From Allantophomopsis cytisporea (lineage: Eukaryota > Ascomycota > Leotiomycetes > Phacidiales > Phacidiaceae): 64,000 nucleotides of DNA. A program made the translations under genes and the position numbers. Position 1 is the stretch's first letter, and each line of letters begins with the position of its first letter. The notes beneath the pieces were generated by a model. The model ran no database searches. It saw nothing but the letters and a program-made list of their open reading frames with translations, and was not told where the DNA came from. The stretch lies in the NCBI GenBank assembly GCA_024752435.1, contig CP103023.1, forward strand, positions 2,170,001 to 2,234,000. The letters run 5' to 3'. Shown piece after piece: positions 10,806-20,439 of this stretch.

Positions 10806-12353
10806 AATTTCGACAAAAAACCAAAAACGGATATGGTAAGGCGTTTGGAAGTCAGTGATCAGTGGTGTCTGGAGGGTGAGTCATTCATCCCGTTGTAAGG
10901 TATGGGCCGAAGCATTAGAGATTACTGGTGCCCGGTGAGTCATTCATTTTGCTGTGAAACTTGATATGGGATGGAGTATGGACTGGAGCATTGCATGGAT
11001 ATCAGGGCGTATACTTGGAAGGCATGTAACAATATGTACATTATGAAAAAGGAAGGAATCTCATCTATTTCTCTCATCGAAAATTTGTGAAAATAATATC
11101 CTTAATGCAACGAACATTTTTATGCAAGGTGCACGGGCATGAGCACATTGAAGCTATTCAAAGCGGGGTAAAACCATGTGACTTTGGGCTCAAATACAGT
11201 TGTGCAGTACACAGTGTGGTACTTGTGCAGTATATGCAAGTCTATCAACCGGGTTGCCATTGAGCGGTGAAGGTGAGTTGGTTGGAGGGGTAAGGTAAGG
11301 TATTTGATGTAGAAAAAGGTGGAGGGGTGGGTAGGGAAATGAAAAATTTGAGTCTTTGAAACAGGTCATGAGCACCATGAGGGATTCAAGAATGGGAATG
11401 GAAATGTGGTGTCGCGTCGGGTGTAGAAGTGGTCCGAGAATCAATGACAAGAGGAAGAGAATGAAGCAGCACAAGTGAAAGCAGGTGTGCGTTGTAGCGT
11501 GTCACGGCCGTTGATTCATGCCCAACAACCAACGATGTCGCCAACGATGTGAATATAATAATGCGATACGTATGTACGTCCGTATAGACCTGTATGAGTA
11601 GTCTTGAGTCACAACAAGTCAGTCATACCCGAAATAGCCACACAAATTTACGAAAGCGATATCGAGTCCGTCTAACCACCAATCTCGGCAGTAATCATGC
11701 GTAAAAGTGAGGTTGAAGTGAGGTTCAGGTCCATGATATCACTATCACTGATATCACTCATTGCAATAGAATAGAACATGAGCCGACAGTATGTAATTGA
11801 AGTGGATTCAATGGACGTAGTGGATTCATATGAGCAGTTAGTGGCAATCAAGAGTGAGAATTCGACGAGGAAAGAAAAAAAAATTTGCTTGGTGTAGGAG
11901 CCATTTCTCACTTGACTTGTCTTGTGGCTTATCACTGTAGGAACAACAGCTACAGTACTTGCTCACCCATTCTCACTTCTGACGCTGATTTTGTCTGATC
12001 ACATCCACTTAATCCATCCATTCAGCCACTCACATTCTCTGCCTTTTGGCGGGGCCGGAGCCCTAGCAGATTTTGATTGGCTAGTGCCCCACCGGCCTTG
12101 GATACGTTTCGCCTCAAGCGCTGTACAAATACTCACCCCACCGAAATCTTCCTCCCGCCCTCTTCCTCTTTTCTCTTCGTCGCACATACCCAGATTCGAG
12201 CAATCACTCTGTGCAGTAAGTTCCATCAGAATCCATCGTCAACCGAGATATTTCTTCAAAAAGGACCTCTTCTAACCTTCTTTCTTCCTTTCAGATTTAC
12301 CTTCTTCGTAAAGAAACCAAACACAAAACAAGTCAAATTACACTACCGCAAAC
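10806..12353. promoter_or_regulatory. Intergenic and tef1 promoter/leader
   Basis: No gene seen from 10806 to about 11950. Upstream of tef1 there is a pyrimidine-rich stretch (12266-12293). A probable 5'-UTR intron runs 12216-12294 (79 nt, GTAAGT donor, TCTAACC branch site at about 12271, TTTCAG acceptor). Such a leader intron is common for tef1 in filamentous fungi. The start context CAAACATGGG fits a highly expressed gene. Confidence 0.6.
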
Positions 12354-14170
12354 ATGGGGTTAGTAAATCTCTTATCAAAGCCTCCCAAGCCTTCAACAAT
12401 GTCTCAAGAGATATCGACAACATCATCCTCATCATGATACAATCTCAAGGGGCGATGAGGGTGAAGGCGAAAGCATATCAAGAACCTCATGACTGACTTG
12501 ACTATAGTAAGGAAAAGATGCACATCAACGTGGTCGTTATCGGCCACGTCGATTCCGGAAAGTCCACCACTACCGGTCACTTGATCTACAAGTGCGGTGG
12601 TATTGACAAGCGTACCATCGAGAAGTTCGAGAAGGTAAGATTCATCACTCACACTTGAATTTTTTTCACATTGCCATTATCGTCTTTTGCCCCTCTACTC
12701 CTCGGCGCTTGTGGTGGGGGTATAGACTCGCTTCTGCAACAAAGTTTTTATTGCGCCCGCTTGTTTCAAGAAGCAACGTGCGCAATATCACTTGATGCCT
12801 TGGGCACAACAAACTCAATAACAACACAATATCACTTGAACAAATGACTAACTCAATATTCAGGAAGCCGCTGAGCTCGGTAAGGGTTCCTTCAAGTACG
12901 CCTGGGTTCTTGACAAGCTGAAGGCTGAGCGTGAGCGTGGTATCACCATCGACATTGCTCTCTGGAAGTTCGAGACTCCAAAGTACTACGTCACCGTCAT
13001 CGATGCCCCAGGTCACCGTGATTTCATCAAGAACATGATCACTGGTACCTCCCAGGCCGATTGCGCTATTCTCATCATCGCCGCTGGTACTGGTGAGTTC
13101 GAGGCTGGTATCTCTAAGGATGGTCAGACCCGTGAGCACGCTCTTCTCGCCTACACCCTTGGTGTTAAGCAGCTCATCGTTGCCATCAACAAGATGGACA
13201 CCACCAAGTGGTCCGAGGCCCGTTACCAGGAGATCATCAAGGAGACCTCCAACTTCATCAAGAAGGTCGGTTACAACCCAAAGACTGTCGCTTTCGTCCC
13301 AATCTCCGGTTTCAACGGTGACAACATGATTGAGGCTTCCGCCAACTGCCCATGGTACAAGGGTTGGGAGAAGGAGACCAAGGCTGGCAAGTCCACCGGA
13401 AAGACCCTTCTTGAGGCCATTGATGCCATTGACCCACCTTCCCGCCCAACTGATAAGCCACTCCGTCTTCCTCTTCAGGATGTTTACAAGATTGGTGGTA
13501 TTGGCACGGTTCCAGTCGGTCGTGTTGAGACCGGTGTTATCAAGGCCGGTATGGTCGTCACCTTCGCCCCAGCTGGTGTCACCACTGAAGTCAAGTCCGT
13601 CGAGATGCACCACGAGCAGCTCGTTGAGGGTCTTCCAGGAGACAACGTTGGTTTCAACGTCAAGAACGTTTCCGTTAAGGGTATGTCCTCTCTTCATTAT
13701 CTACTTTCTCTGCAGCTAGCTAACGAAAATATTCAGAGATCCGTAGAGGAAATGTTGCAGGTGACTCCAAGCAGGATCCACCAAAGGGTGCTGAGTCTTT
13801 CAACGCCCAGGTCATCGTCCTTAACCACCCAGGTCAAGTCGGTGCCGGTTACGCCCCAGTTTTGGACTGCCACACTGCCCACATTGCTTGCAAGTTCTCT
13901 GAGATCCTTGAGAAGATTGACCGCCGTACCGGAAAGTCTATTGAGAACGCTCCAAAGTTCATCAAGTCTGGTGATGCTGCCATTGTCAAGATGGTTCCAT
14001 CCAAGCCAATGTGTGTTGAGGCTTTCACTGACTACCCACCTCTTGGACGTTTCGCTGTCCGTGACATGCGTCAAACTGTGGCCGTTGGTGTTATCAAGAG
14101 CGTCGTAAAGGACGAGAAGGCAGGTGGCAAGGTCACAAAGGCCGCTGTCAAGGCTGGAGCCAAGAAATAA
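12354..14170 (+). CDS. tef1: Translation elongation factor 1-alpha (eEF1A)
   Basis: GTPase that delivers aminoacyl-tRNA to the ribosomal A site in the cytosol. Exons are 12354-12358, 12508-12634, 12864-13680 and 13737-14170 (introns 149, 229, 56 nt), giving 460 aa, the family length. Visible GTPase motifs: GHVDSGKST (G1), DAPGHRDF (G3) and NKMD (G4). The effector region KAERERGITIDIALWKFET is intact. Exon 1 holds only ATG GG, so the first intron splits codon 2; the 229-nt intron is the variable one used in fungal barcoding. Codon usage is strongly biased (GGT, GTC, AAG, TAC), as expected for high expression, and this produces long antisense open frames that are not genes. A rearranged inverted copy of the last exon lies just downstream. 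Confidence 0.98.
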
Positions 14171-14401
14171 GCAATTCGCTGAAATCTTGATGCTCACTTG
14201 ATTTTTTTCGGGTGCACAATTGCTTAGCGATGTGGACCACCATTTCATTTGTCGGGCTATGTCATGATCGATGATTTGGTACTTCTATAGAACAAAACAA
14301 TAGAAGTTCGTGAAAGAAATCAGTTTATATGATGTGATTTGTGATATGTTGATTATAGACTTGTCATTATGAGAGTTGGTATTAAGAATCTTGGTAACTT
14401 C

Positions 14402-14436
14402 CCACCTGCCTTCTCGTCCTTTACGACGCTCTTGAT
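14402..14436 (-). repeat. Inverted copy A of tef1 3' coding sequence
   Basis: 35 of 35 bases are the reverse complement of tef1 14093-14127. Weaker similarity continues for about 14 bp to the left. The matching sequence is coding in tef1 (IKSVVKDEKAG). Confidence 0.95.
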
Positions 14437-14666
14437 TGTACCGACCGCGAATCCTAGATCCGGGTCGTCGGCCGTAGGCCGACAACTCTCTATGTTACAC
14501 TCTGACATACATCAAGTTCTACGATGCTTACGTAGGATCTAGGTGAAGTAAATAAGTGTAGCATCACAAACCCCAGATCAAATACCGATATCACAAAACC
14601 ATATGTACTTTCACATACCATTGCTTACCTCTGGCCTACGATAATAGACCTCCCCAAAAAATCAAA

Positions 14667-14730
14667 TGAGCATCAAGATTTCAGCGAATTGCTTATTTCT
14701 TGGCTCCAGCCTTGACAGCGGCCTTTGTGA
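14667..14730 (-). repeat. Inverted copy B of tef1 stop codon and 3' UTR
   Basis: 64 of 64 bases are the reverse complement of tef1 14133-14196, covering the last codons, the TAA stop and the start of the 3' UTR. After one mismatch a further ~10 bp match. It lies about 470 bp downstream of the original and beyond copy A. Confidence 0.95.
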
Positions 14731-14748
14731 TTTAAAAAAAAATTCGCA

Positions 14749-14770
14749 ACTGGTCGCTAGCGCGACCAGT
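14749..14770. repeat. 9-bp stem, 4-nt loop palindrome
   Basis: ACTGGTCGC (14749-14757) and GCGACCAGT (14762-14770) flank TAGC. It lies just after a run of A residues and the end of inverted tef1 copy B. No target-site duplication or transposase is visible. Confidence 0.6.
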
Positions 14771-15553
14771 CTATTCTGTCTGTTAGTCAGTCAATACTCG
14801 CCCATATCTTCCATCACAGAGCGCTTGAAAATGTCACATGTGTGCCTTGATAATTATGTGGCTTATGAAAATTTCTGTTGTCTTAAACAATTGTAAAGTT
14901 CAGGATGATTTTTATGTGTGATAATAAATCTATACTTATTAATTTCGCTGGATTTTTGACTTTTTTATGTATTTCCATATTTGTATTATCAATGTATTAT
15001 CATCAATGTTTCGTGTGATAATCATAAGGCCACTGACGCAGCGATTTGGGCAAATGTGCTTAATTGGGAGAAGAAAAGTACATATTTATTTAGCTAGGTA
15101 CGATATACGATGTACTCGGTGTATGTCTAAAGCGGATCACCTGAATATGAGAATCATTAATGTGAACTCTGTAAGTGAAGCTGTAGACCGGGTGCACAGT
15201 CACGTGGTATATTCGTACCTTCCAATAACGATATATACAAATGAAACAACAAAACACAATCACATTCCCCCATAAACAATACCAAATCAAACATCACAAC
15301 GACAACATCAACAATAACGATAGCCAATGGCGAAAACCCGGCAGCAACAGCAGAGCCATTAGCGTCATGGCCTATGATACCTTGGAGAGTCGCATGCGTG
15401 AAGCCTATTAGGGTCTCACTCATCAAGGTCAAAATGACGCCAATCTGGAAGAAACCCCTTCGAATGAAATCGGAATACGATTGACTTAAGGCAAGTCTCG
15501 AAACATCATCAAATGCCTTGTTTTGACCTTAAAATCACAAACGCACCTCATAA

Positions 15554-15757
15554 CCCCGCCACAACCATCCGGTAGTCAAAAAATTGACGGCAAAGCAGCA
15601 GAAAGCAAAGGAGCAGCGCGCTAGATACCGCAAGAAGCCCGAGGATAAGCTCACACCCGAGCAGCAAGCTGCCAGGGATGTGGCCGAGAAGGATAGGAAA
15701 GTGGCAATGTACCTTAGAAAGAAGGCAGAGGCGAGAAAGAAGAAACTTGCTCCATGA
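15554..15757 (+). pseudogene. Lys/Glu/Arg-rich coding-like segment without ATG
   Basis: An open stretch between stops encodes a strongly charged helical peptide (LTAKQQKAKEQRARYRKKPE, then LTPEQQAARDVAEKDRK and YLRKKAEARKKKLAP). Composition and phrasing resemble the larger open frame at 16036-16758, so it may be another exon or a broken copy of the same gene. It has no upstream ATG in frame. A possible acceptor (GGTAG) precedes it at about 15571-15575. Past the TGA the frame stays basic for about 20 codons, as if the stop were recent. Function unknown. Confidence 0.35.
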
Positions 15758-16035
15758 CGAAGGCAGGCGGCTACGACTACAGCAAGAAAGATGAAGCTCG
15801 CGAAATCCCGGAAAAGACGGTGAGATGTGAGGTTGGAGGAGGATTTATAATTTGGGAGGGTAATATGCTATCTGGGGGATGTGGTCCTTGGGGCGATCCT
15901 AGGGGCGTATACCCAGCCAATAGCAGACCAATTCCTCTTGGGGCTGATTCCATTCGATAATCTCGAATGGCAAGGAGCTTGCTCCCATAGCCCCTTGAGG
16001 GATTGTGTCAAGGCGTCAAACCTTCGGCCAGGGGA

Positions 16036-16758
16036 ATGGCACAAGGATATAAGGAGCGTCGAAAGGCTCCGAAGGAGCAGACGGAGGAGCAAAAGGAACG
16101 TACCCGCGAGATGAAGAGGGCGACAGAAGCAGCCAGGAAGGAGGCTGAGGGGATCGACAAGTGGAGAGAGAGGAGAAACGCGGAGCAGCGCGCAGCTCGC
16201 GCAGAGAGTGATGTCTGCATCACTCGTTTGAAGCGGAAACCAATGAGTGAGGAAAAGGATGCCGAGCTGAAGGAGAAAAGCCGCCAGAAGATGGCAAAGT
16301 CCCGCGCCAAGGCAAAGGCAGCACAGCCGCCAAAGCCTGTTGAGCCCGTCGACCCAAAGACGGCGGCTGCCACTGCGGCAAGAAAGGCAAGACTTGCCGA
16401 CCAAGAAGCTCGTGAAACCCCCGAGGAGACGGCGGCACGCGAGAAGAAGACCAGCGTCAGAGAGGCCGCTGCATACCAGGCAAGAAAGGCGAAAGCCAGA
16501 GACGAGAAGCTCGTTGCCATGTCCGAGGCAGATCGTGCGGAGTTCCTTCGCAAGGGGCTGAGAAGATCAAGAAGAACAACAACCACGACAGACTCGAGTG
16601 GGAGAGGCAGATTTTTGAGGGGGGGGACGAGGTTGAGGACCAGTATAAGGAAGAGGAGGATCTGGCGTGAACGGTCAGCGGACCCGACGTTGGGGGTGTG
16701 GACTCATCTTTTGGTTGTGTGTGTGTGTGTGCGTGTAAGAGTGAGAGAATGTCTGTAA
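16036..16758 (+). CDS. Hypothetical Lys/Glu/Ala-rich coiled-coil protein
   Basis: Open frame of 240 codons from the first ATG (MAQGYKERRK). Residues 1 to about 175 are continuous charged helix with a loose heptad pattern and Ala/Pro/Val interruptions (PPKPVEPVDPKTAAATAARK). The region is clearly more GC-rich than its surroundings. The last ~55 codons are Arg/Thr-rich and run through a GT microsatellite (16717-16737) coding an alternating Val/Cys/Arg tail, an unlikely natural C-terminus; the true end or a splice site is probably earlier, near 16560-16600. I recognise no domain. Charged low-complexity proteins give misleading similarity, so no function is proposed. Confidence 0.4.
   Translation: MAQGYKERRKAPKEQTEEQKERTREMKRATEAARKEAEGIDKWRERRNAEQRAARAESDVCITRLKRKPMSEEKDAELKEKSRQKMAKSRAKAKAAQPPKPVEPVDPKTAAATAARKARLADQEARETPEETAAREKKTSVREAAAYQARKAKARDEKLVAMSEADRAEFLRKGLRRSRRTTTTTDSSGRGRFLRGGTRLRTSIRKRRIWRERSADPTLGVWTHLLVVCVCVRVRVRECL
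16717..16737 (+). repeat. (GT)n microsatellite
   Basis: GTGTGT run ending in GCGTGT, at the 3' end of the charged hypothetical frame. Confidence 0.8.
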
Positions 16759-16841
16759 CCGATAGAAGGAAAATGCAATACATGGAAGAAATTCAATACA
16801 AGTCAGTCTACATCAAATGAAGTACAATATTATTGAGAACT

Positions 16842-16972
16842 CAGTCATGATCAGCTCATGAGTTATTGTCAGCTCGTAAGTTATCATGAGCTGGTCAGTT
16901 ATTATGAGCTCTTCAGTTAATATGAGCTAGTCAGTTATGATCAGTTCGTCAGTTATTATGAGTTAACAAGTT
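16842..16972 (+). repeat. Degenerate ~20-bp minisatellite
   Basis: Six or so imperfect copies of a unit close to GTCAGTTATTATGAGCT follow one another, with variants GTCAGCTCGTAAGTTATCA, CAGTTAATATGAGCTA and GTCAGTTATGATCAGTTC. Each unit contains a near-palindromic TGAGCTCA/TGATCA core. It lies between the hypothetical gene and the racemase-like gene. Confidence 0.7.
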
Positions 16973-17197
16973 GTTCAAAGCTTCATAAACAATGAGCTGC
17001 TGTGTAGTCTTGCAAAAAAGGGTGTGTGTAGTCGGAACTCCGTTAATCTATGTAGATCGTCATGGATGATTATCTTATCGTAGATAAAGATGCAACAGCG
17101 ATCAGAATCACCATTCAAGATTGTAACCACCATTAAAGGCAAATTTCATTAAACCTCCCAGATATCCATATCCAAGAACAAGATTAAAAAAAAGAAA

Positions 17198-17983
17198 ATG
17201 GCACCTACCAATAACCTGCGCATAGGAATCCTCACCCCATCCTCTAATACCGCCCTCGAACCCCTCACCACCCAGATCATATCATCGCTCCCCAAATCTT
17301 TCAACATAACTGTACACTTTAGCCGCTTCCCCGTGACTAAGATCTCTCTGGGAGCTGATAGTAATGCGCAATTTGCCCACGGTACCATCCTCGCAGCCGC
17401 TCAACTCCTCGCCGACGCCAGAGTCGACGTAATAGGATGGAGCGGGACATCAGCTGGGTGGCTAGGATTTGAAGTTGACGCAGAATTGTGCAAGGCCATC
17501 ACGGCGGCAACGGGTATCCCAGCAACGACGTCAATCACCGCTTTAAATAAAGCATTACTGGCTTTGAGGAAGATGAGCGTTGAAAAGGAGGTGCTCAGAG
17601 TTGGGCTGGTGACACCGTATGCAGAGGATGTGCAAGAAGCGATTATGGCTAATTATGGAGGGATCGGGATCGTGATGGAAGACGAGGTGCATTTAAACGT
17701 TACAGAGAATACGAAGATTGCAAAAATCGGAGAGGATGTGTTGGATGAGGCGGTGAAAAAGGTAGTAAGTGGCGGGGTTCATTATGTTACTACATTCTGC
17801 ACGAACCTCTGGGCAGCACAGCGCGTGGAATATTGGGAGAAAGAGTACGGTATTGTGGTCTTGGATACGGTTACAACGGTTGTCTGGGACTGTCTGAATA
17901 TCCTAGACGTGGAATTTAAGGAATTGAAAGAGTTGCAGGGCTGGGGACAAATATTTAGCATCGACAGTAGCTATGTGATGTAG
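17198..17983 (+). CDS. Asp/Glu racemase superfamily protein (AMDase/maleate isomerase-like)
   Basis: Intronless, 261 aa, the usual length for arylmalonate decarboxylase / maleate cis-trans isomerase type proteins. The N-terminus RIGILTPSSNTALEP matches the opening of that family. Enzymes of this fold use two facing positions: maleate isomerases and racemases have Cys at both, arylmalonate decarboxylase only at the second. Here the first loop reads WSGTSAGW (81-88) without Cys, while the second, TTFCTNL, keeps Cys201. This is the decarboxylase-like arrangement. The substrate cannot be told from sequence; a small dicarboxylate or malonate derivative is a reasonable guess. No signal peptide, so probably cytosolic. 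The next gene (GH28) converges on it 156 bp away. No introns, unlike most neighbours, but no other sign of transfer is clear. Confidence 0.75.
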   Translation: MAPTNNLRIGILTPSSNTALEPLTTQIISSLPKSFNITVHFSRFPVTKISLGADSNAQFAHGTILAAAQLLADARVDVIGWSGTSAGWLGFEVDAELCKAITAATGIPATTSITALNKALLALRKMSVEKEVLRVGLVTPYAEDVQEAIMANYGGIGIVMEDEVHLNVTENTKIAKIGEDVLDEAVKKVVSGGVHYVTTFCTNLWAAQRVEYWEKEYGIVVLDTVTTVVWDCLNILDVEFKELKELQGWGQIFSIDSSYVM

Positions 17984-18139
17984 CTGCAATTTTTTTTTTG
18001 ACAGGTCACGTAGCAGCATTCAAATCAAGCCCTCATTTAACACAAGCTTTGATAGTTTTACTAAAATATGATACAAGAAAATGGCTCAAAAATCCAAAGG
18101 ACCCATAGCACAAGCCAAGTACGCAATATACTCATCTAT

Positions 18140-20439
18140 TTAGAAATGAGTTTGTCGTGGTCGGCGATTCTGGGTGGCTGTGATGAGGGTAGATGGAGCG
18201 TATCCAGATGCAAAGAAGGCACCGCGGCCACCACCGTTAGCAAATCCCGCTGATACAGAAGAAGCGTGAGCTGCAGCTACGGAGGAAGCTGGCTTATTGC
18301 AGTTCTTGGAAGAGGCACCAGTGGAAGCGGAAGCGCTAGCAAAGGACGCAGCGACTGAACTGGCGTGGGAAGCGGCAAGAGACGAGGCTGGCTTGGTGCA
18401 ATTCTTCTTACCAGAAGAAACAGCACTAACATCCGTGGAGACAGCAGCAGCACTAGAGAATGATGCAGCAACAGAGCTGGAGTATGCAGCGGCAACAGAT
18501 GAAGCTGGCTTGCTACAGCTCTTGGTGGAGGAGCTGTTCACACTTGCAACGATGGAACCAGAGGCAAGTGGAATAGCTGGAGTAACCCGAGCGGCATCAG
18601 TGCTGACGGAGATGGCTGCAACGCTTGAGAAGCTGGCAACAACAGAGCTGGAGTAAGCAGCCTTGATGGATGAGGCGACAGAGGAGCATGAGGTCTTGGA
18701 AGAAGCGGCGGAGGAGACAGAGGAAGATGCCTGAACGGCGGAGACTTCGGTGACAGAGGACGTAGCAACTACACCAAGAGCACGAGTCTTATTAGTCTTC
18801 TTGGTAGAAGAAGTTTTTTTCTTGGTTGAAGTCTTACCGGTAGAGCTGGTCTTAGCAGCAGAGGAGGTCTTAGCAGCAGAGGAGGTCTTTGCAGCAGAGG
18901 TCTTTGCAGCAGAAGTGGTCTTGACACTTGAAACAGCAGCAGCACTTGAAGTCTCAACAACGGCAGCAGCAGTAGTGACACTGGAACTTGCGACACCAGA
19001 GCTGACCGGAGACCAGAAAGCAGCTGGAGTGTAGACAGGGATTGGATCGGTGGTTCCGTATCCAGAAACGGCCCAGGCTGGGCTGGTTGGAGCAACATAG
19101 CCAGTTGGGGTAGCAGTAACTGTCATGCTTGTGGTGAAGGTAGCGAGAGAAGATCCAGAGGAAGAAGCAGCACAGTATCCAGTACCATAGACGTTCTTGC
19201 ATTGGTGGACAAGCTTTTCACCATTGACGGTCCACATGTCGAAGTCCTCGAGAGTAATGTCGGTGAGTGGGACGATATCCGAACCACGGATTACGATAGG
19301 TCCGCGGCTAAGACCATTGTCGACAGTTCCTGTCCAGTTGCTGAAGGTAAGACCAGACAGTTGAACAGCTCCGGTGTCAGGAGTGGTGTGACTCTCCCAG
19401 TATTGATCAATGTCAAGACCGTAAGTGGTATCGTAAGCCCAGAAGTTCTCAAAAACGGAATCCTTGACATATCCGGTAGCTCCAGATCCTCCAGGGAATG
19501 TCTTGATCATCAACATTTGAGTGCATTGGTAGATGTAAATGTCGCGCATGGTGATGTTAGAGACTTGAGCCTCAGTAGATGAGTCGACATCATCGGCGGT
19601 CAAGGAACCGATAGACATACCACCGGAATGATTGCAGTAGATGTTCTCGATGAGAACATTGGCAGATGGAGTCTTGACGGAGATACATTCATCACGGTTG
19701 GTAACCTCGATGTCATGAAGGTAACAATTATCAGTACAGATAAGATCAATACCATCAGTGCCACCAATATCCGGACCGCGAACCGTGATATGGTAAGCCT
19801 CTAAGTTGCTAACCTCATTGAAAACAAGGTGGAAGGTTGGCGAATCAATAAAGAGTATGTCGTGAATGGAGATATCGGAAGAGCTAATAATGCGGAAAAG
19901 GCGAGCATTTTGACCAGAAGAGTTCTTGCGAGTAAGGTATCCCTGACCGTTGATGGCACCCAGACCGTTGCTTGAAAAGATCTCGACATCAGAGGTGTGT
20001 TCAAGAACAATGGCATTACCGCCAAAAGATCCGTCAGCAGTGAGAGTGATCAATCCATCGATTTGAAAAGCGTAAGCAGAGCCCTTGTTGAGAGTGACAC
20101 CAGTAGCAACTGAGAACAGTTAGCATAAAACATCTGAAAAAGCCGATACCACATACTGGAGTAGTTTCCGGGAGGAACATAAATGGTAGCACCACCACTG
20201 CTAGCACAGTTGGCGAAAGCACTTTCAATAGCAGGAGCAATATCGGTGGTTCCGTCAGCAACAGCACCGTAGTCCAAAACGTTACAGACGGTGGTTTTGG
20301 AAGACAGAGGAGTGAGAGCTCCAACTGAACGTTTGTTGACGTTGCCAATGGATCGTTCGACGGGAGTAGGAGAAGCGGCCTGAGCTACTGAAGCAAGGAG
20401 AAGAGTAGGCACAACGGCCGAGATGAGCTTGGAAAACAT
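18140..20439 (-). CDS. Secreted GH28 rhamnogalacturonase-type enzyme with repetitive Ser/Ala tail
   Basis: Exons 20439-20157 and 20109-18140 (47-nt intron) give 750 aa. A signal peptide (MFSKLISAVVPTLLLASVAQA) leads a GH28 parallel beta-helix with GTDGID (about 211-216), RDECISVK (about 233-240) and SGGMSIGS (about 256-263). The GHG histidine of polygalacturonases is replaced, as in rhamnogalacturonan hydrolases, so rhamnogalacturonan or a similar pectin branch is the likely substrate. After about residue 460 comes a ~290-residue low-complexity tail. It has a KTSSAAKTSS array, a Lys/Thr-rich stretch, then four repeats of about 30-60 residues built on a CxKPASSVAAAYSSSVAASF theme with one Cys each, and a basic C-terminus. 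The tail is probably O-glycosylated and may tether or space the enzyme at the wall; no GPI signal is seen. Confidence 0.85.

Larger units (their letters stand above)
14171..15553. other. tef1 3' flank with rearranged inverted fragments
   Basis: No gene is supported. The interval holds the tef1 3' UTR, two inverted fragments of tef1 and several small hairpins: GTCGGCC/GGCCGAC at 14467-14483, CCTAGATCC (14453-14461) facing GGATCTAGG (14535-14543), and ACTGGTCGC/GCGACCAGT at 14749-14770. From about 14780 on it is AT-rich and featureless. Confidence 0.6.

Noticed and set aside
12666..13697. 343-codon antisense open frame across tef1
   Set aside because: It is a by-product of the extreme codon bias of tef1 on the other strand; it crosses the tef1 exon 2-3 intron region and has no motif.
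14402..14730. Pseudogene copy of tef1
   Set aside because: Only about 100 bp in two permuted inverted pieces are present, so it is a rearranged fragment rather than a gene copy.
16008..16586. 192-codon minus-strand Ser/Phe/Ala-rich frame
   Set aside because: Complement of the Lys/Glu-rich frame; the hydrophobic Ser-Phe-Ala pattern is what reversed AAG/GAG codons give.
16842..16972. CRISPR-like array
   Set aside because: Units are contiguous and degenerate without spacers, and the genome is fungal; it is a minisatellite.
18140..18400. GPI-anchor signal on the GH28 protein
   Set aside because: The C-terminus is basic and polar (RRPRQTHF) with no terminal hydrophobic stretch.
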